64,000 nucleotides of DNA from Tepidiformaceae bacterium. GTDB lineage: Bacteria > Chloroflexota > Dehalococcoidia > Tepidiformales > Tepidiformaceae. The position numbers and the translations under genes were made by a program. The stretch is from positions 969,289 through 1,033,288 of the forward strand of contig OY282446.1 in the NCBI GenBank assembly GCA_958295975.1, read 5' to 3'. The notes beneath the pieces were generated by a model. That model saw nothing but the letters and a program-made list of their open reading frames with translations, had not been told where the DNA came from and ran no database searches. This document shows, piece after piece, positions 7,951 to 14,789 of this stretch; position 1 is the stretch's first letter, and every line of letters begins with the position of its first letter.

Positions 7951-8168
7951 AGTACCTCGTGATCTACGAGCGGGCGCCGAACAACTACTCCGCCTACGCG
8001 CCCGATCTGCCCGGCTGCATCGCCACGGGCGGGACGCTGGTCGAGACGGAGGCGCTGATGCGCGAGGCCATCGCCTTCCACATCGAGGGGCTGCGCGAGG
8101 CGGGCGATCCGGTGCCCGAGCCCGCGACGCGGGCGGGCACGATCGAGGTCGAGCCGGTCGGGGTCTAG
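7947..8168 (+). CDS. hicB: HicB-family antitoxin
   Basis: 73 aa HicB-type protein with a partial RNase-H-like fold: KYLVIYERAPNNYSAYAPDLPGCIATG, shortened here to its signature YSAYAPDLPGC, then an alpha helix with EALMREAIAFHIEGLREAG. Neutralises the preceding HicA. The GTG start overlaps the hicA stop; an in-frame ATG at 7899 inside hicA is less likely. The protein has no obvious C-terminal DNA-binding domain, so autoregulation may use the HicA-HicB complex or another factor. Tail-to-tail overlap of four bases with the nuclease gene. Confidence 0.85.
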   Translation: MKYLVIYERAPNNYSAYAPDLPGCIATGGTLVETEALMREAIAFHIEGLREAGDPVPEPATRAGTIEVEPVGV

Positions 8169-8506
8169 GCGACAGCGATCTCGTAGGTCATGCCGCGCCG
8201 CCCGCACCAGAGTTCGGCCGCCGCGCGCTTGCGCGCCACCGCCTCCGAGTCGGCCATGTGCGCGCCCTTCACCTCGATCAGCTTGAGCGCCCCGTCGGTG
8301 TATTCGACGAGGAAGTCCGGGCGGTAGGAGTGGCGCTGGTTGCGGCGGTCGAGCCAGACGATGGCGACGCCGTGCTTCTTCGTCCACTTGCGCACGGACG
8401 GGTCGGCCTCCAGCCGCTCCATCATGCGCTGCTCGGGGGCGCTGTCGTAGACCTCGAAGCTCCAGGCGCTCTTGCGCGGGTTCTCGAATTCGCCGCGTTC
8501 AGCCAT
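8165..8506 (-). CDS. Small PD-(D/E)XK nuclease-like protein (TnsA-like)
   Basis: 113 aa protein with the core SYRPDFLVEYTDG followed by LIEVKG, the Asp...Glu-x-Lys pattern of TnsA and of the nuclease domains of type III restriction enzymes. An upstream Glu-rich helix (EQRMMERLEAD) completes the fold. It is the last gene of the minus-strand toxin-antitoxin run and its ATG overlaps the stop of a 55 aa ORF. At 113 aa it is a bare domain and could be the remnant of a larger restriction protein, or a stand-alone nuclease effector. Catalytic residues look intact. Confidence 0.6.
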   Translation of the reverse strand: MAERGEFENPRKSAWSFEVYDSAPEQRMMERLEADPSVRKWTKKHGVAIVWLDRRNQRHSYRPDFLVEYTDGALKLIEVKGAHMADSEAVARKRAAAELWCGRRGMTYEIAVA

Positions 8507-8666
8507 GCTCGATCATGCCCCGCACGATGTCGTGCCGCTTCGTGAACTCCGCTTCCACGCGGTGCATGCGGCGCAGCGCCCGGCGCAGCGCATCCTCATC
8601 GGCGTAGGGGATGTCCGTGCCGTTGAGGAAGCGCGCGCACACGTGCAGGCGCAGGGGCGTGAGCAC
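8499..8666 (-). CDS. 55-residue protein before the nuclease
   Basis: Short GTG-initiated frame whose start overlaps the stop of the decayed hicA and whose stop overlaps the nuclease start. The product is Arg/Glu-rich and helical, ending ...DIVRGMIEHG. The tight coupling and regional codon use argue that it is translated. It could be a remnant of the C-terminal part of a helicase or restriction subunit; no family recognised. Confidence 0.45.
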   Translation of the reverse strand: MLTPLRLHVCARFLNGTDIPYADEDALRRALRRMHRVEAEFTKRHDIVRGMIEHG

Positions 8667-8895
8667 TACCGCATGGCGAGGTAGTCGTCGCGGGAGAGGC
8701 CGATTTCGCGCAGGATGTCGAGGATGAGACGGGGATCAATCGTACGGCCGCGGTGATGGGGGACGGTCGTCGCGCGTCCTCCGGATGGCGATAGTAGACG
8801 TGGCTGCCCTTGCCGCGACCGGGAGTCACCGCGAACCCCAACTGGCGTAGGATGCGGTCGATCTCGCGGAAGGTGGCAGGGGGAATGCGGCTCAG
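8666..8895 (-). pseudogene. hicA: Decayed hicA toxin (frameshift, lost start codon)
   Basis: Clearly homologous to the intact hicA at 9276-9509: the frame with GRGKGSHVYYRHPEDA runs into a second frame with TTVPHHRGRTIDPRLILDI. One base is missing near 8780, between the codons for Asp-Ala and Thr-Thr. The position that is the GTG start in the intact copy reads CTG here (8895). The upstream antitoxin gene is intact. Toxin loss with antitoxin retention is the direction expected under selection. Confidence 0.8.
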
Positions 8896-9176
8896 GGAGA
8901 TTCACCGTTCACACGGCGATTTTCGAGCTGCTGCAGTCCCACGAAGCGCGGCAGCTCGTCCGCTTCGATCTCGCCCACCTCCACAAGCAGTTCCAGCACC
9001 TCGCGCAGGTTGTCGCGGAGCTCGTCGAGGGTCGCGGCTTGGGTGTGCGCGCCACGAATGCCCGGGATGATGCCGATGTAGTGCTGGCTCTCCTCGCCCC
9101 ATTCGACGTAGGCGGTGACGGTCAGCGTCCTGCGGTCGGGATGTTCGGCGGTGGCGGAGCGCTCGGCGACGGTCAT
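8892..9176 (-). CDS. hicB: HicB-family antitoxin, paired with decayed hicA
   Basis: 94 aa HicB-like protein. The first residues MTVAERS, the central HTQAATLDELRDNLREVLEL and the closing GLQQ are shared with the copy at 9506-9754, so the two arose by duplication of the cassette; the leader DNA before the ATG (9177-9215) is also duplicated. The strand-turn IPGIRGAHTQA is the HicB core. The stop overlaps the lost start of the decayed toxin. It may now act on the other HicA or be free of a partner. Confidence 0.85.
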   Translation of the reverse strand: MTVAERSATAEHPDRRTLTVTAYVEWGEESQHYIGIIPGIRGAHTQAATLDELRDNLREVLELLVEVGEIEADELPRFVGLQQLENRRVNGESP

Positions 9177-9275
9177 CGGAGTCTCCTCCCGGGACGCGCC
9201 AGTGGCGCATCGCCTCCAAGAGTGCCGTAACCTTCCTAACGGGCGGGCGGGCCATGCGCGCCACGCACGTTGGCG

Positions 9276-9509
9276 CTAGCGCCCGCGGCGCAGGCGCAGG
9301 TAGTCGTCGCGCGCGAGGCCGATGTCGCGCAGGATGTCCTGGAGAATCTCCGTACCGATCTGCTTGCCGCGATGGTCGGACAGGACCGTCGTGCGTCCGT
9401 CGGGGTGGCGGTAGACGACATGGCTGCCCTTGCCGCGACGGGACTCGAAGCCCAGGCGGCGGAGCAGGCGATCCAGCTCACGGAAGGAGGCGGGGGAGAG
9501 CCTGCTCAC
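9276..9509 (-). CDS. hicA: HicA-family mRNA interferase toxin
   Basis: 77 aa HicA. The helix FRELDRLLRRLGF is followed by RRGKGSHVVYRHPDGR with the catalytic His, then TTVLSDHRGKQIGTEIL and the last helix ILRDIGLARDDYL. The GTG start overlaps the stop of the upstream hicB by four bases (antitoxin first). All key residues are present, in contrast to the decayed paralogue 380 bases further on. Confidence 0.85.
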   Translation of the reverse strand: MSRLSPASFRELDRLLRRLGFESRRGKGSHVVYRHPDGRTTVLSDHRGKQIGTEILQDILRDIGLARDDYLRLRRGR

Positions 9510-9754
9510 ACGGCGACGGCCACCTGCTGGAGGCCGATGAAATCCGGAACCTCGTCCATCTCGATCAGGTCTTCTTCGGCAAGCAGTTCGAGCACCTCGC
9601 GCAGGTTGTCGCGGAGCTCGTCGAGGGTCGCGGCCTGCGTATGCGCGCCCGGGATGCCCGGGACCGTGCCGGCGAAGAGGCCGACGCTCTTGTCCCACCG
9701 GACGTAGGCGGTGAAGGTCACGTTCGCGCGGTCGGAGCGCTCGGCGACGGTCAT
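9506..9754 (-). CDS. hicB: HicB-family antitoxin
   Basis: 82 aa HicB, first gene of the minus-strand run. FTAYVRWDKSVGLFAGTVPG is the HicB strand-strand core, followed by the helix shared with the paralogue at 8892. The Shine-Dalgarno GGAGGAGACT precedes the ATG. The gene is directly upstream of intact hicA, so this is the functional cassette of the pair. Confidence 0.85.
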   Translation of the reverse strand: MTVAERSDRANVTFTAYVRWDKSVGLFAGTVPGIPGAHTQAATLDELRDNLREVLELLAEEDLIEMDEVPDFIGLQQVAVAV

Positions 9755-9870
9755 CGGAGTCTCCTCCCCGGGACGCGCCAGCGGCGCATCGCCCTCTGCT
9801 TATCCTAACGGGCTCACGGGCCAGCGCGCCACGCCCGCGCGCGCGCTAGAATCACGGACGGAGGCGCGCC

Positions 9871-10725
9871 ATGCCCGATATCGAGCGGCCCGACGGAGCC
9901 GTCATCCACTACGAGACGTTCGGGGCGGGCTACCCGCTCCTGTGCCTCGCGCCCGGCGGCGTGAACAGCGAGATCGCGTTCTGGCAGGTGAGCGCCATCA
10001 ACCCCCTGCGCGAGCTGGCGGACGAGTTCCTCGTGATCGGCATGGACCAGCGACACGCCGGCCGCAGCCCGGCCCCGGCGGCGCCGTTCTCCTACGCGCA
10101 GACGGCGGGCGACCAGCTGGCGGTGCTCGACGACCTCGGCCTCGAGCGGGCGCACGCCTACGGCGGCTGCATCGGCGTGGCCTACATCCTGCGGCTGGCG
10201 CGGGAAGCGCCGGGGCGCATCACGGCGGGCGTGGGGCAGGACCCCGTGGGGCTGGACGAGACGAATTCGACGGCCACCTTCATGGAGATGTTCCGGCCCA
10301 CGCTGGCGCTGGCGCGGGAGGGCGGCGTGGGCGCGGTGATCGAGGCGGCGCTGGCCAATCCCGTGTTCATGGCCAACAACTCGGCGGGGCCGTTCGCGCG
10401 ACGCCTGCACGACGACGCGGCCTTCCGCGCGGAGCTGGAGGCGCTGGGCGCGGAGGGCTACGCGGCCCTGATCGAGGCGTTCGCGGACGGCCTCTGGCCC
10501 GACCGCGCGCCCTACTTCAGCGTGGACGAGGCGGACGTGCGGGCCTGCGCGACGCCGCTGCTCATCCTGCCGGGCAGCGACCCGTTCCATCCCACGGGCG
10601 TGGCCGAGCGCATCTGCCGCGACGCGCCGGACGCGCGCTGCCTGCCGGTGGACTGCCGCGAGGAGGCGAACCTGGCGGACACGGTCGCGGAGATTCGCCG
10701 CTTCCTGCGCGAGCGCACGCCGTGA
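9871..10725 (+). CDS. Alpha/beta hydrolase-fold protein with Cys at the nucleophile elbow
   Basis: 284 aa alpha/beta hydrolase. The oxyanion segment (LCLAPGGVNSE) and the strand VIGMDQRHAGRS are standard. The nucleophile elbow reads YGGCIGVA, so Cys100 stands where Ser is normal. The expected acid is in LPGSDPFHP. At the place of the catalytic His, near CREEANLADTV, there is no His. The enzyme is therefore atypical: a Cys hydrolase as in dienelactone hydrolase, or an inactive or non-hydrolytic member. ATG with GGAGG. The stop overlaps the DinB-like gene. Confidence 0.8.
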   Translation: MPDIERPDGAVIHYETFGAGYPLLCLAPGGVNSEIAFWQVSAINPLRELADEFLVIGMDQRHAGRSPAPAAPFSYAQTAGDQLAVLDDLGLERAHAYGGCIGVAYILRLAREAPGRITAGVGQDPVGLDETNSTATFMEMFRPTLALAREGGVGAVIEAALANPVFMANNSAGPFARRLHDDAAFRAELEALGAEGYAALIEAFADGLWPDRAPYFSVDEADVRACATPLLILPGSDPFHPTGVAERICRDAPDARCLPVDCREEANLADTVAEIRRFLRERTP

Positions 10726-11276
10726 CGGCGGCGATGCCGGGGTTCGGCGCCGAGCCGACGGTGGCGGCGCAGCAGGCGCGGCTGGTGGAGCGCGTGCTGG
10801 CCTTCTGCGAGCGCGTGGTGGAGGGGCTGACGGTGGAGCAGCTGTGCGACACGCAGGGGCGGCGCACGAGCTCGATCGGCTTCGACGTGTGGCACGTGGC
10901 GCGCACGGCGGACAACATCATCCACTTCGCCTTCGAGCGGGAGCGCCCGGTGTGGCTGACGGGGGGCTACGACGAGGCGTGGGGGCTGCCGCGCGTGGAG
11001 CAGGGCACGAACATGACGGCGGAGGAGGCGTACGCGCTGCGCTTCCCGGCGGCGGAGGAGCTGGCGCGCTACGCGCGGGCGGTGCGGGAGGCGATCGTGC
11101 CGCGCATCGCGGGCATGAGCGGGGAGTACCTGGCGGGGATCGTGTTCATCCGCCCGTGGGGGGAGGTGCCGCGCATGGAGGCGATCGGGCACGGGCTCAT
11201 CGGGCACGGCAACGGGCACCTGGGGCGGGCCTCGTACGCGCGCACGCTGCTGGGCAAGGACGGCCTGCCCTACTGA
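10722..11276 (+). CDS. DinB-superfamily protein
   Basis: 184 aa DinB-like four-helix bundle. His residues in FDVWHVARTADN and in the last helix (GHGNGHLGRASY) fit the metal triad. The GTG overlaps the stop of the hydrolase gene, so the two are co-translated and may act in one thiol- or ester-related pathway; this is inference. One of three DinB-superfamily genes in the window, which differ strongly from one another. Confidence 0.7.
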   Translation: MTAAMPGFGAEPTVAAQQARLVERVLAFCERVVEGLTVEQLCDTQGRRTSSIGFDVWHVARTADNIIHFAFERERPVWLTGGYDEAWGLPRVEQGTNMTAEEAYALRFPAAEELARYARAVREAIVPRIAGMSGEYLAGIVFIRPWGEVPRMEAIGHGLIGHGNGHLGRASYARTLLGKDGLPY

Positions 11277-11289
11277 GGGGGCTGGGCGC

Positions 11290-11475
11290 TCACGCGGGGA
11301 ACCGCTCCCGCTCGCGGGCGGCCTCGCGCCAGGCGCGTTCCTTCGTCTCATGCCACTCATCCCCGGAGACCGTGACCGTGGTATGGGAGGCGAGACTGCC
11401 CTTCAGCGATTCGCCATGATCGGGGGGCATTACCACCTGCCCCTGCGTTCCAACCGAACCGTTCACCCGTTTCAT
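11290..11475 (-). CDS. Possible small protein, unknown
   Basis: 61 aa frame with a good AGGGGG ribosome site before the ATG. The N-terminus (KRVNGSVGTQGQVVMP) looks like a short swapped-hairpin strand and the C-terminus is a Glu/Arg-rich helix. It is slightly less GC-rich than its neighbours. It could be an orphan antitoxin-like protein, but evidence is limited to the frame and the ribosome site. Confidence 0.35.
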   Translation of the reverse strand: MKRVNGSVGTQGQVVMPPDHGESLKGSLASHTTVTVSGDEWHETKERAWREAARERERFPA

Positions 11476-11515
11476 CCCCCTGCTGATGATACATCCAGCG
11501 CCCGCACACGGCGCG

Positions 11516-13027
11516 CTACGCGAGGCCGAGGCGCTCGGCGAGGCCGAGGCGCTGCAGCTTGCCCGTGGGCCCGACGGGGATCTCGTCGACGAAGACGACG
11601 GCGCGCGGCACCTTGAAGGGCGCGAGCTGGCTGGCGCAGAGGTCGCGCACGGCGGCCTCGTCGAGGGCGTCCGCCCGCAGGCCTTCGGCGCGCACGACGG
11701 CGGCGGCCACCTCCTCGCCGAGCGTGGCGTGGGGCAGCGCGAAGCAGACGGCCTGGCGCACGGCGGGGTGGCGCAGGATGACCTCCTCGACCTCGCGCGG
11801 AGCGACCTTCTCGCCGCCGCGGTTGATCAGCTCCTTCAGCCGCCCCGTGAGGAAAAGGCAGCCGTCCGCGTCGAGGTAGCCCTCGTCGCCCGTGCGGAAC
11901 CAGCCGTCGGCGGTGAAGGCGGCGGCGTTGGCCTCGGGGTTGGCCTCGTAGCCCGCGGTGACGCCGGGGCCGCGCACGGCGATTTCGCCGCGTTCGCCGG
12001 GGGGCCGCGCCGCGCCGTCGGGGGCGAGGACGGCGAGCTCGACGCCCGCGGGGCGTCCCACGGAGCCGGCCTTGCGCACGCCCGGCGGGAGGGGCTGGGC
12101 GGTCATCTGGTGGGAGGCCTCGGTCATGCCGTAGGCCTCGATCATGGGCGCGCGGAAGGTGGCCTCGATGCGTTCGAGCACGACCGGCGGCAGCGGCGCG
12201 GAGGAGGAGCGCACGAAGCGCAGGCGCGCCCGCGCGAGGGCTTCGGCGTGGCGCGCGGCGCGCGCGAGGATGAGCTGGTGCATGGTGGGCACGGCGGTGT
12301 ACCAGGTGGGGCGGAACTCGTCGAGCCAGTCGAAGAAGCGGAAGGCGTTGAAGTCGCCCGGGCAGGCGACGGCCCCGCCCGCCGCCAGCGGTGCCAGCAG
12401 CCCGGCGACGAGCCCGTGGATGTGGAACAGCGGCATCGCCAGCAGGCCGCAATCGGCGGGCGCGAGGGCCAGGGAGCGGGCCACGGAGGCGGCGGAGGCG
12501 GCGAGGTTGGCGTGCGTGAGGGGCACCGTCTTGGGGCGCGCCGTGGTGCCGGAGGTCTGCAGGACGAGGGCCACGGCGTCGGGCGTGGGTGGGGCCACGG
12601 GGACGGGCGCGAGGGGAACGCCGCCGTCCGTGAGGTCGAGGTCGAGGCCCTCGCCCGCGATGGCGAGACGGCGGACGCCGGGCGCGTCGGGAACGTCCGC
12701 GGCGTCGGGCGCGACCACCGCGGCGCGCACGCCGAGCTCCGCGAAGGCGCGGCGCAGTTCCCCCTCGCGGTAGCGGGGGTTGAGCGGCGCGGCCACGGCG
12801 GCGCTGGCGGCGGCGAGGAAGGCGGTGGCCATGGCGGGGCCGTTGGGCGCCGCCAGCGCGACGCGGTCGCCGGGGCCGACGCCGGCGGCGCGGAGCTGTC
12901 CGGCCAGCCGCGCGACCGTCGCGCGCAGCTCCGCGAAGGAGGCCGCGCCATGCGCGCCCTTCAGCGCGGGCGCTTCGTCCGCGCCCGCGGCCAGCAGCTC
13001 GGGAATGGTCGCCGGTGCGTTCGCCAC
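11516..13027 (-). CDS. AMP-forming acyl-CoA synthetase/ligase
   Basis: 503 aa member of the ANL superfamily, which activates a carboxylic acid with ATP and joins it to CoA. The P-loop-like core LQTSGTTARPKTVP, the adenine motif EAYGMTEASH, the hinge WFRTGDEGYLD and RLKELINRGGEKV are intact, and the final catalytic Lys in GPTGKLQR is present. No N-terminal acyl-carrier domain. Close in pattern to PCS60/oxalyl-CoA or medium-chain synthetases; the substrate cannot be read. GTG 13027 chosen because AGGGGAGC precedes it. Its promoter region faces the palindromic operator array shared with the divergent AlbA_2 gene. Confidence 0.9.
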   Translation of the reverse strand: MANAPATIPELLAAGADEAPALKGAHGAASFAELRATVARLAGQLRAAGVGPGDRVALAAPNGPAMATAFLAAASAAVAAPLNPRYREGELRRAFAELGVRAAVVAPDAADVPDAPGVRRLAIAGEGLDLDLTDGGVPLAPVPVAPPTPDAVALVLQTSGTTARPKTVPLTHANLAASAASVARSLALAPADCGLLAMPLFHIHGLVAGLLAPLAAGGAVACPGDFNAFRFFDWLDEFRPTWYTAVPTMHQLILARAARHAEALARARLRFVRSSSAPLPPVVLERIEATFRAPMIEAYGMTEASHQMTAQPLPPGVRKAGSVGRPAGVELAVLAPDGAARPPGERGEIAVRGPGVTAGYEANPEANAAAFTADGWFRTGDEGYLDADGCLFLTGRLKELINRGGEKVAPREVEEVILRHPAVRQAVCFALPHATLGEEVAAAVVRAEGLRADALDEAAVRDLCASQLAPFKVPRAVVFVDEIPVGPTGKLQRLGLAERLGLA

Positions 13028-13049
13028 TGCTCCCCTCACACCTTGTCGA

Positions 13050-13070
13050 TACTCTAACATTTTTAGAGTA
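13050..13070. promoter_or_regulatory. Palindromic operator, copy 1
   Basis: Arms TACTCTAA and TTAGAGTA around CATTT. It is the copy nearest the acyl-CoA synthetase start (23 bases from the GTG) and may control that gene. Confidence 0.6.
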
Positions 13071-13158
13071 TGTACCAGGCTGAAGGGGTATGCCTTCCAG
13101 CGACGCCGGAAACGGGCGGCCCGCAAGGCCCGAGCCCTGCGCCCGGTCACTCCGGCGG

Positions 13159-13179
13159 TACTCTAACATTGTTAGAGTA
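13159..13179. promoter_or_regulatory. Palindromic operator, copy 2
   Basis: Arms TACTCTAAC and GTTAGAGTA around ATT; identical to copy 3. Confidence 0.6.
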
Positions 13180-13266
13180 TGTGCCAGGCTGTAGGGGTCA
13201 TGCCTTCCAGCGACGCCGGAAACGGGCGGCCCGCAGCCCGAGCCCTGCGCCCGGTCACTCCGGCGG

Positions 13267-13287
13267 TACTCTAACATTGTTAGAGTA
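13267..13287. promoter_or_regulatory. Palindromic operator, copy 3, at the AlbA_2 promoter
   Basis: Same 9-base arms as copy 2. It lies immediately upstream of TAGGCT (13293-13298), the likely -10 box, so a bound dimer would block the promoter. Confidence 0.65.
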
Positions 13288-13292
13288 TGTGC

Positions 13293-13298
13293 TAGGCT
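13293..13298 (+). promoter_or_regulatory. -10 box of AlbA_2 gene
   Basis: TAGGCT, nine bases before the ATG at 13308. The matching positions in repeat units 1 and 2 read CAGGCT, which lacks the key first T. Confidence 0.4.
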
Positions 13299-13307
13299 GA
13301 AGAGGTC

Positions 13308-14708
13308 ATGCCTTCCAGCGACGCCGGAAACGGGCAGCCCGCCGAGTGCCGGCAGCTGGCGGCGCGCGATGAGAACCAGTGGTTCGAGCGCAAGAGCGGC
13401 CGCTTCAGCGCGCGCGATCTGGGCGATGTGCTCGTCGGTTTCGCGAACGCGGAGGGCGGCATGATTGTGCTCGGCGTGACCGACGACGGGCGCATCGAGG
13501 GCATCGCCGACGGCGCCAGGGTCAACGAGTGGCGGCAAGCGGCGCAGCGGTTCACGGACCCGACCGTGCGGCATGTGTTCCGGGTGCTCCCCTGTACGAA
13601 CGACGCCGGCGAGGACAGCGAGATCGCCGTCATCGAAATCGAACCGGCCGAGCACCCGCACACGAACGCGAAAGGCGAGACCTTTTTGCGCATCGGCGAC
13701 GCAACCCACAGGCTCGGCCCCGCCGAGGCCCAGGAGCTGCGCTACGACAAGGGGGACGCCGCCTTCGACGGCCGCGTGAGCGAGGCTGGCGACGACGCGC
13801 TCGACGATGCGCTCACGGAGCGGTACGTCGCCGCCACCGGCGCATCCGGCCGGACCGGGGCGCTCACGGCCCGCGGGCTTGCGGTCGAGCGCGACGGGGC
13901 CCCGCGGGCGACGAACGCGGGCCTGCTGCTGCTGGGCTCGCGGCCGCAGCTGTATTACCCGGAGGCCTACGTGCGCGTGCTGCTCCATGAGGGGCGCGGG
14001 CGCGAGACGGGCGCGCGGGCGAACGTCGTCGAGGACCGTCGCCTTGAAGGCCCCATCGTGCGACAGATCGATGAGGCCCGCGCGATCATCGGGGAGTGGC
14101 TCCCGCGGGCGATCCGGCTCGGCGAGGGCGGGCGCTTCCGGCCCGAAACGATCATCCCCCGCGACGCCTGGAGCGAGGCGCTCGTGAACGCCGTCACGCA
14201 CCGCTCGTACTCGCTGGGTGGCGACCACGTCCGCGTCTCCCTCTTCCGGGACCGCGTCGAGGTGGAGAGTCCGGGGCGGCTCCCCGGGCTGGTGCGCATC
14301 GAGAACATCCGCAGGACGCGCTTCGCCAGGAACCCCCGCATCGCCCGCGCGCTCGGCGATCTGGGCTACGGGCGGGAGCTCGGCGAGGGCGTGAACCGCA
14401 TGTTCGAGGAGATGCAGCGCGCGGGACTTCCCGCCCCCCTCTACGAGCAGGGGCCCGCGTCCGTGCGTCTCACGCTGCGGGCCGATCCCCTGAGCGCGCG
14501 CATCCTCGAACGCCTGCCGCCCGGCTCCGGACGCTTCGCCGAGCACCTGACGCAGCGCGAGCGCGTGACCACGACCGAGGCCGTCGACCTGTTCGGCCGT
14601 TCCCGCCCGACGACGCTCCGCTATCTGCGGAACCTCGAACGCGCGGATCTGATTGAGCGCGTCGGCTCCACCTATGATCCGACCGCCTACTGGCGACTCA
14701 TCCGGTAG
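13308..14708 (+). CDS. AlbA_2/Schlafen-like ATP-binding transcriptional regulator
   Basis: 466 aa. Residues ~20-135 are an AlbA_2 (Schlafen-like) domain: the opening ENQWFERKSG, FANAEGGMIVLGVTDDG and the closing TFLRIGDATHRL. The middle carries a reduced GHKL-type region with EALVNAVTHRSYS, the N-box of the HATPase_c_4 group, and VEVESPGRLPG. The C-terminal ~70 residues form a winged helix (TTTEAVDLFGRSRPTTLRYL). Such proteins are putative ATP-responsive regulators. It starts in the third repeat unit and has one more palindrome after its stop, so autoregulation is likely; inference. Possible target: the divergent acyl-CoA synthetase. Confidence 0.85.
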   Translation: MPSSDAGNGQPAECRQLAARDENQWFERKSGRFSARDLGDVLVGFANAEGGMIVLGVTDDGRIEGIADGARVNEWRQAAQRFTDPTVRHVFRVLPCTNDAGEDSEIAVIEIEPAEHPHTNAKGETFLRIGDATHRLGPAEAQELRYDKGDAAFDGRVSEAGDDALDDALTERYVAATGASGRTGALTARGLAVERDGAPRATNAGLLLLGSRPQLYYPEAYVRVLLHEGRGRETGARANVVEDRRLEGPIVRQIDEARAIIGEWLPRAIRLGEGGRFRPETIIPRDAWSEALVNAVTHRSYSLGGDHVRVSLFRDRVEVESPGRLPGLVRIENIRRTRFARNPRIARALGDLGYGRELGEGVNRMFEEMQRAGLPAPLYEQGPASVRLTLRADPLSARILERLPPGSGRFAEHLTQRERVTTTEAVDLFGRSRPTTLRYLRNLERADLIERVGSTYDPTAYWRLIR

Positions 14709-14733
14709 CCCGGGCCTGAACGCCAACCCTGAA

Positions 14734-14774
14734 ACCTCGTCGCTACTCTAAAATTGTTAGAGTAGCAACGAGGT
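14734..14774. terminator. Long hairpin between convergent genes, containing operator copy 4
   Basis: Arms of 18 bases with one mismatch: ACCTCGTCGC extends the TACTCTAA arm and GCAACGAGGT extends TTAGAGTA. The loop is AATTG. It lies between the AlbA_2 stop (14708) and the rplA stop (14790), so it can act as a bidirectional terminator. The inner 21 bases (14744-14764) are the same palindrome as the operators upstream. Confidence 0.6.
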
Positions 14775-14789
14775 ACCCGCGGGGGCGGG

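Larger units (their letters stand above)
8666..9792 (-). repeat. Tandem duplication of a hicBA cassette
   Basis: Two hicB-hicA units in direct orientation, about 580 bases apart. Homology covers the leader, including the Shine-Dalgarno and the GGACGCGCCAG(T/C)GGCGCATC block (around 9193-9215 and 9770-9792), hicB and hicA. Central codons of hicB are nearly identical, the rest has diverged. Confidence 0.75.
13050..13299 (+). repeat. Three tandem ~108-base copies of operator plus start region
   Basis: Units begin at 13050, 13159 and 13267. Each carries the 21-base palindrome, then ~20 bases with (C/T)AGGCT, then an ATG and the first codons of the AlbA_2 gene (CCTTCCAGCGACGCC). Only the third is in frame with the whole gene. 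The first two give short frames that end near the next unit. Units 1 and 2 read CAGGCT where unit 3 has TAGGCT. Confidence 0.9.

Noticed and set aside
13050-14764. CRISPR array from the repeated TACTCTAAC palindromes
   Set aside because: The sequence between copies is itself repeated and not unique spacer DNA, there are only three regular units, and no cas gene is near.
13050-14764. Insertion sequence bounded by inverted repeats around the AlbA_2 gene
   Set aside because: The palindromes are internal operator-like sites, the gene is not a transposase, and no target-site duplication was found.
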